NCBI RefSeq assembly: GCF_024339125.1
Contig: NZ_CP101417.1
Span: forward strand, 310,001 to 374,000
DNA length: 64,000 bases
Source of the DNA: Xanthomonas hortorum
GTDB lineage: Bacteria > Pseudomonadota > Gammaproteobacteria > Xanthomonadales > Xanthomonadaceae
Reading direction: 5' to 3'
The notes beneath the pieces are model-generated. The model was not told the origin of the DNA, made no database searches, and saw nothing but the letters and a program-made list of their open reading frames with translations. Positions within the stretch are counted from its first letter, which is position 1. Every line of letters starts with the position of its first letter. Of this stretch, positions 60,027-64,000 are shown one piece after another. Made by a program: the position numbers and the translations under genes.

Positions 60027-62906
60027 CTAAAACTTCAAATCCACACGCGCATACCAGAAGCGCCCACCGGGAATATCGTAAGTGGACGCGTCATAGCCGT
60101 TGAGGGAGCACGACAGGCACAGCGGCGGATCCTTGTCGAACACGTTGTTCAAACCGGCCGTGAGTTGCAGACCCTTGAGCCAATCGACGCGATAACCCAC
60201 CTGCGCATCGTGATAAGTGATCGCATCCAGCCGATTGGTGCCCACGGTAGGATCGGAACACACCGCAAACTCCACCGCATCGCCGCATTGCTCGGTGAGT
60301 TTGGAAATGTGGCGCGCCGCCCATGATGCCGTCCAATTGCCTAGCGACCAATCCAGCACCGCGTTGCTGGTCCACTCGGGAATCGCGCTATCCACCACCT
60401 CGATGCCTGGCCCCTGCGGCTGCCGTTGCCCTGCCGCACCGAGCGCCTCGTAACGGCCCACGAAGGTGTTCTGCCACGACAATTTGAAACGGCCGAACGC
60501 GCTCTCCGGCAGCGTCCAGAACAGATCCACATCCCAACCGTCGGTCTTGATCGAACCCAGATTGGTCAACCGATTGTTGAATGCATTGATGCCCCCGGTG
60601 GATGCACGCGTGATGCCGTTGCAGTACAGCGCGTCCAACGTATCCACGCACAGATCCAGCTGCGTCTGCGCATTGATCGCCTGGATCGCCCCATCCACAT
60701 GATGGCGATAGAACGTCATCTCCAGATCGAGCCGATCCGACCAGCTCGCATTGCTCGCAAAGCCCGGACTGAACACGAAACCGGCACTGAAACTGCGCGA
60801 GCGCTCAGGATCCAACTGCTCGTTGCCCCCCGTGGTGACTGAGATCTGCTGATTGGCCTGTTGATAGCCCACCGGCGCACCGAGCGCAGCGCAGTTGGCA
60901 GCACTGCCACGCGGCGCGGTGCCGCCCAACCCGATCGAACACGGATCCGACAACTGCAAATCCGCACGCGCCGCCGAACCGAACAACTCGCCGATGGTCG
61001 GCGCACGGAAGCCTTCTGCATAACTGGTGCGCAACACCAGCTCGTCGGTGACTTGCCAGCGCAGGCCGTACTTGGGCGTGAACTCGCCGCCGAAGGTGGA
61101 GTAATCCGAATAGCGCCCGGCAATATTCAAGTCGAGTTTGTCGCCCAACGACGAGTTGGCGAAGATCGGGATATTGAGTTCGAGATAGGCTTCGTTGACG
61201 TCGTAGCTGCCCGAGGTCGGCAACGACGGCACGCCGTTGTAGCGGCCTGCCACGGTGAGCGGATCGGGCTGATACGAACCCTCGTACTTGCGGTACTCGT
61301 AGCCGGTGGCGAACGACACCGCACCGCCGGGCAACTGGAACAACTCGCTGCTGAGGTTGGCGGTGAACAGGCTCAATTCGTTCTGGCTGCGGTCGCGCAC
61401 CACCGGCTGGATCCAGCGCAACATCTCCGGCGTGATGCTGCCGGCGCCGCTGAAGATATCCAAGGGCACGCAGCCGGCCACTGCCGCACAGGCGGCCGGA
61501 TCGCCCAACCCCAGATTGATGTTGAACAGGTTGTAGCTACCGTAGTTGGTCTGCTCGGCCTTGTTCTTGCTGTACATGCCGTTGACGTCCCAGAACCACG
61601 TGCGCGCCGCGCCTTCGAAGGTGCCCACCAGACCGGTGCCGAAGTATTGCGTGTCGACCTGCTGCTCGAACCGACGCGCCCCGCCTTCCACCGGGCGGCG
61701 ACCGATCTGGATCAGGTTGGTGGCCGAGTTCAACTCGAAGCCGAACGGATTGAACGGATTCAGCGCCGAAATCACGATGTTGTCAGCCAGCGGATTGCCG
61801 GTGCCGGCATCGGGGCCGAGAAAGATCGGCTCGGGTGCAGCCTGGTTGGTCGACTCGCGCCGGTTGCCCAATGCTTTGACATACCACTGCACATCGTCGT
61901 TGAAGTAATAGCGGAACTGCGCGAACACGCCCTTGCGCTCGGAGGGTGTCAGCAGCAGATTCTGTTCGGCGAAGTTGTAGCGGTCTGCAGTACCGAAACA
62001 GTGGTAGTCGTCGCTGCGTGTACAACCGCCGCTGCCATCGTATTGCGGCGTGCCGACGCCGGCATTGGGCGTGAGGTTCTGACGCACGCCGGTGTTGGGG
62101 TCGACGAATTGGAAGCGCCCATCCGGCGTTGCCGAGCTGGCGAAGGTCAGCCCGGTGCCGGGAATCGGAAAGCGTGCCTGCGCACGATCGCGTGCATAGA
62201 TCGGATCCTGCTTGACGTAGCTGGCACCCAGAAACAGGCTGAAGTCCTCGCCGCTGGTGCCCCAGGCCAGGTCCATGCCCTGGTTGGCGCCATCGCCCTT
62301 GCCGTATTGCCCATAGTTGAGCGTGACCTGCGCACCGTCGAAGCTGCGCCGGGTGATGATGTTGACCACGCCGGCAATCGCGTCCGAGCCGTACAGCGAC
62401 GAGGCCCCGTCTTCGAGCACTTCGATGCGCTCCACGATCGCCAGCGGAATGGTGTTGAGATCGGTCGACGACCCCACGCCGGAGGCCGAAGATTCGTTGA
62501 CCCAGCGAATGCCGTCCACCAGCACCAGCACGCGCTTGGACCCGAGATGGCGCAGATCCACCTGCGCCGAGCCTGCGCCCACGCCGCCACCATCGGGCGG
62601 AAAGCCGAAATTGCCGGACGAGTTGAACTTGGCATTGAGCGCCGAGCCGGACGCGGTGAGTTCCTGCAGCACCTCGCCGATCGAAGTCAGGCCGGTGCGT
62701 TCGATGTCGGCGCGATTGAGCGTCTGGATCGGCACCTGGCCCTGCAGTTCGGCGGTTTTGATACGCGTGCCGGTGACCTGCACGCTGTCGAGCGTGCGCG
62801 TGCTCGGGGCGGCCTCAGGCTGTTGCGCCCAGGCGAGTGTGGGAATCAGACACAACGACAACTGCACGGCCAGGCATGACCGATGAGGGCCAATCAGACG
62901 CTTCAT
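60027..62906 (-). CDS. TonB-dependent outer-membrane receptor
   Basis: A 959-residue receptor. The signal peptide runs to about residue 27 (cleavage near TLAWAQQ). The TonB-box region may lie in [12 protein letters not shown]; the plug contains [37 protein letters not shown], and [20 protein letters not shown]. The 22-stranded barrel ends in WYARVDLKF. The repertoire of such large receptors in Xanthomonas imports plant carbohydrates as well as iron complexes; the ligand cannot be told here. Four cysteines in loops could form disulfides. GGAGAG lies before the ATG at 62906. It stands alone. Confidence 0.93.
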   Translation of the reverse strand: MKRLIGPHRSCLAVQLSLCLIPTLAWAQQPEAAPSTRTLDSVQVTGTRIKTAELQGQVPIQTLNRADIERTGLTSIGEVLQELTASGSALNAKFNSSGNFGFPPDGGGVGAGSAQVDLRHLGSKRVLVLVDGIRWVNESSASGVGSSTDLNTIPLAIVERIEVLEDGASSLYGSDAIAGVVNIITRRSFDGAQVTLNYGQYGKGDGANQGMDLAWGTSGEDFSLFLGASYVKQDPIYARDRAQARFPIPGTGLTFASSATPDGRFQFVDPNTGVRQNLTPNAGVGTPQYDGSGGCTRSDDYHCFGTADRYNFAEQNLLLTPSERKGVFAQFRYYFNDDVQWYVKALGNRRESTNQAAPEPIFLGPDAGTGNPLADNIVISALNPFNPFGFELNSATNLIQIGRRPVEGGARRFEQQVDTQYFGTGLVGTFEGAARTWFWDVNGMYSKNKAEQTNYGSYNLFNINLGLGDPAACAAVAGCVPLDIFSGAGSITPEMLRWIQPVVRDRSQNELSLFTANLSSELFQLPGGAVSFATGYEYRKYEGSYQPDPLTVAGRYNGVPSLPTSGSYDVNEAYLELNIPIFANSSLGDKLDLNIAGRYSDYSTFGGEFTPKYGLRWQVTDELVLRTSYAEGFRAPTIGELFGSAARADLQLSDPCSIGLGGTAPRGSAANCAALGAPVGYQQANQQISVTTGGNEQLDPERSRSFSAGFVFSPGFASNASWSDRLDLEMTFYRHHVDGAIQAINAQTQLDLCVDTLDALYCNGITRASTGGINAFNNRLTNLGSIKTDGWDVDLFWTLPESAFGRFKLSWQNTFVGRYEALGAAGQRQPQGPGIEVVDSAIPEWTSNAVLDWSLGNWTASWAARHISKLTEQCGDAVEFAVCSDPTVGTNRLDAITYHDAQVGYRVDWLKGLQLTAGLNNVFDKDPPLCLSCSLNGYDASTYDIPGGRFWYARVDLKF

Positions 62907-63175
62907 CCGTTCTCTCTCCAGAAGGATTTCGAGTATCCGCACGCCCCCGTGCCCTGCGGTCCGACCCAACTTTTAAACGAAACCTTAACGCGCCGCAAGC
63001 TGGCAGTGCAGCACTGCGCAGCAGATCGCAATGGCTGCCATCGCACGCGCACGAACGCGAGCGTGCAATGACGCGTTCCCTCACGCGCTACGCCTGCACG
63101 CTGAGATGTGTGCGTTCGCAACGCTGCAACGCGTATTCACTCAAGCGCTCATGCGTGCTTCGGTATCATCGCGCA

Positions 63176-64000
63176 ATGACTTATGCCCCCCGTCTTGCCA
63201 CTGTTTTCGTCGGCCTGCTGTGCCTTGGCAGCACTGCGCTGCATGCCCAAAGCCTGGACCCGCAACTCACCGCCATGCGCGATGCCATCGCCGCTGCAGA
63301 GCGCGGTCAGTCCGATGCCGGTCAACTCAGTGTGTTGAGTCGCCATCCGCTGTATGGCTGGCTGGAATTCGCCACGCTCAAGCGCAGCATCGACACCGTT
63401 TCCAATGCGCAGGCGCAAGGGTTTCTGCAGCGCTATGCGGGCCAACCGGTGGCGGAGAGCTTCCGCAGCACGTGGCTGCCGGCGGTGGCACGGCGCCAGG
63501 ACTGGACCACGCTGCTGGCCAACTGGAAATCCACCGATAACCTAGGCCTGCGCTGCGCACAGCTCACGGCGCGTCAGGCCACCGGCAAGGCCGATGCGCA
63601 ATGGAGCCGCGATGCGTTGACGTTGTGGCGTAACGGCAAGGCCCTACCCGATGCCTGCGACCCGGTGGTCGCCGGGCTGGAGTCGCGGGGTGAGCTCACT
63701 CCGGCGCTGCGCTGGGAGCGGGTGGAAGCGGCGGCCGATGCACAACTGCCAGCGGTGATGCGCACCGCCGCGCGCGGCTTGCCGGCGGCTGACCTGGCAC
63801 TGGCTACCGATTACGCCGCCTTTCTCGATAAGGTCCACCCGCGTGCACTGGGTTGGCCCAAGACCGAGCGCAGCCGTGGCATCGCTGTCGATGGGTTGGC
63901 CAAGCTGGCCAAGAGCGACCCGGACGCGGCCGAGCAGCAGTTGCCACAACTGGCTACCGCGCTCGGCTTCAGCGAGGCGCAGCGCGGCCAGGTGCTGTAC
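63176..64000 (+). CDS. slt: soluble lytic murein transglycosylase, N-terminal part (cut by window end)
   Basis: The first 275 residues of a protein that continues past the window. It has a signal peptide (ending ALHAQSLDPQ) and an alpha-helical superhelix with repeated hairpins (HPLYGWLEFATLKR, FLQRYAGQPVAESFRSTWLP, LAKSDPDAAEQQLPQLATAL), like the doughnut-shaped U domain of Slt70. The catalytic SLT domain would lie downstream. It would cut peptidoglycan glycan strands in the periplasm. The ATG at 63176 is the first in a frame that stays open to the window end. Confidence 0.88.
   Translation, partial: MTYAPRLATVFVGLLCLGSTALHAQSLDPQLTAMRDAIAAAERGQSDAGQLSVLSRHPLYGWLEFATLKRSIDTVSNAQAQGFLQRYAGQPVAESFRSTWLPAVARRQDWTTLLANWKSTDNLGLRCAQLTARQATGKADAQWSRDALTLWRNGKALPDACDPVVAGLESRGELTPALRWERVEAAADAQLPAVMRTAARGLPAADLALATDYAAFLDKVHPRALGWPKTERSRGIAVDGLAKLAKSDPDAAEQQLPQLATALGFSEAQRGQVLY

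Overview
The window looks like a chromosomal segment of a plant-associated Xanthomonas. It is GC-rich throughout, carries two TonB-dependent receptors, secreted pectin- and glucan-degrading enzymes (a PL4 lyase and two GH12 glucanases), a glutathione-dependent formaldehyde operon and a choline-to-betaine module, and its spacers are full of IS5-family insertions and palindromic repeats. Species cannot be fixed from the sequence alone.

Layout. 1-8.4 kb (minus strand): an RTX type I secretion locus with intact ABC transporter and membrane-fusion genes, a small membrane protein, and an RTX cargo gene broken by a frameshift, a nonsense codon and an IS5-family insertion. 8.7-11.3 kb: alaA-type aminotransferase, SGNH hydrolase, methyltransferase. 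11.5-13.4 kb: an IS110-family element inserted in a palindromic repeat. 13.4-22.6 kb: siderophore receptor, NodB-type deacetylase, a glutaredoxin/IscA-like/rhodanese fusion, a tandem amidohydrolase pair and small proteins. 22.8-26.5 kb: rhamnogalacturonan lyase and two GH12 enzymes. 27-32.3 kb: DegV protein, and a MocR regulator divergent from phzF-eamA. 32.3-32.7 kb: three kinds of simple or palindromic repeat. 32.7-35.8 kb: frmR-frmA-gfa-fghA with a recognisable FrmR/RcnR operator. 36-40.8 kb: a multi-PAS HWE histidine kinase split by a second copy of the first IS. 41-48.8 kb: lipoprotein, glycosyltransferase, a two-component system, gshA, AraC regulator and a metallo-beta-lactamase-fold protein. 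48.9-52.9 kb: engB, cytochrome c4, two DsbA-like proteins, an endonuclease/phosphatase-fold protein. 53-58.4 kb: betT-betB-betA. 58.4-60 kb: a frameshifting IS5-family element and two tandem repeat copies. 60-64 kb: a large TonB-dependent receptor and the start of a soluble lytic transglycosylase.

The most striking observation is in the IS110 element. The 5' non-coding end folds into two stem-loops. The first holds segments that match both sides of the element's own insertion site (8 of 8 complementary bases on the right, 9 of 10 on the left). The second matches both element ends (8 of 8 and 6 of 6). This is the layout of an IS110 bridge RNA, and the target lies inside a repeat present six times in the window, so the element appears adapted to a genome-wide repeat. 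Other points of note are the Fe-S/sulfur-transfer fusion protein, the decaying RTX toxin beside an intact exporter, and the inverted pair of near-identical IS copies spanning 38.5 kb.
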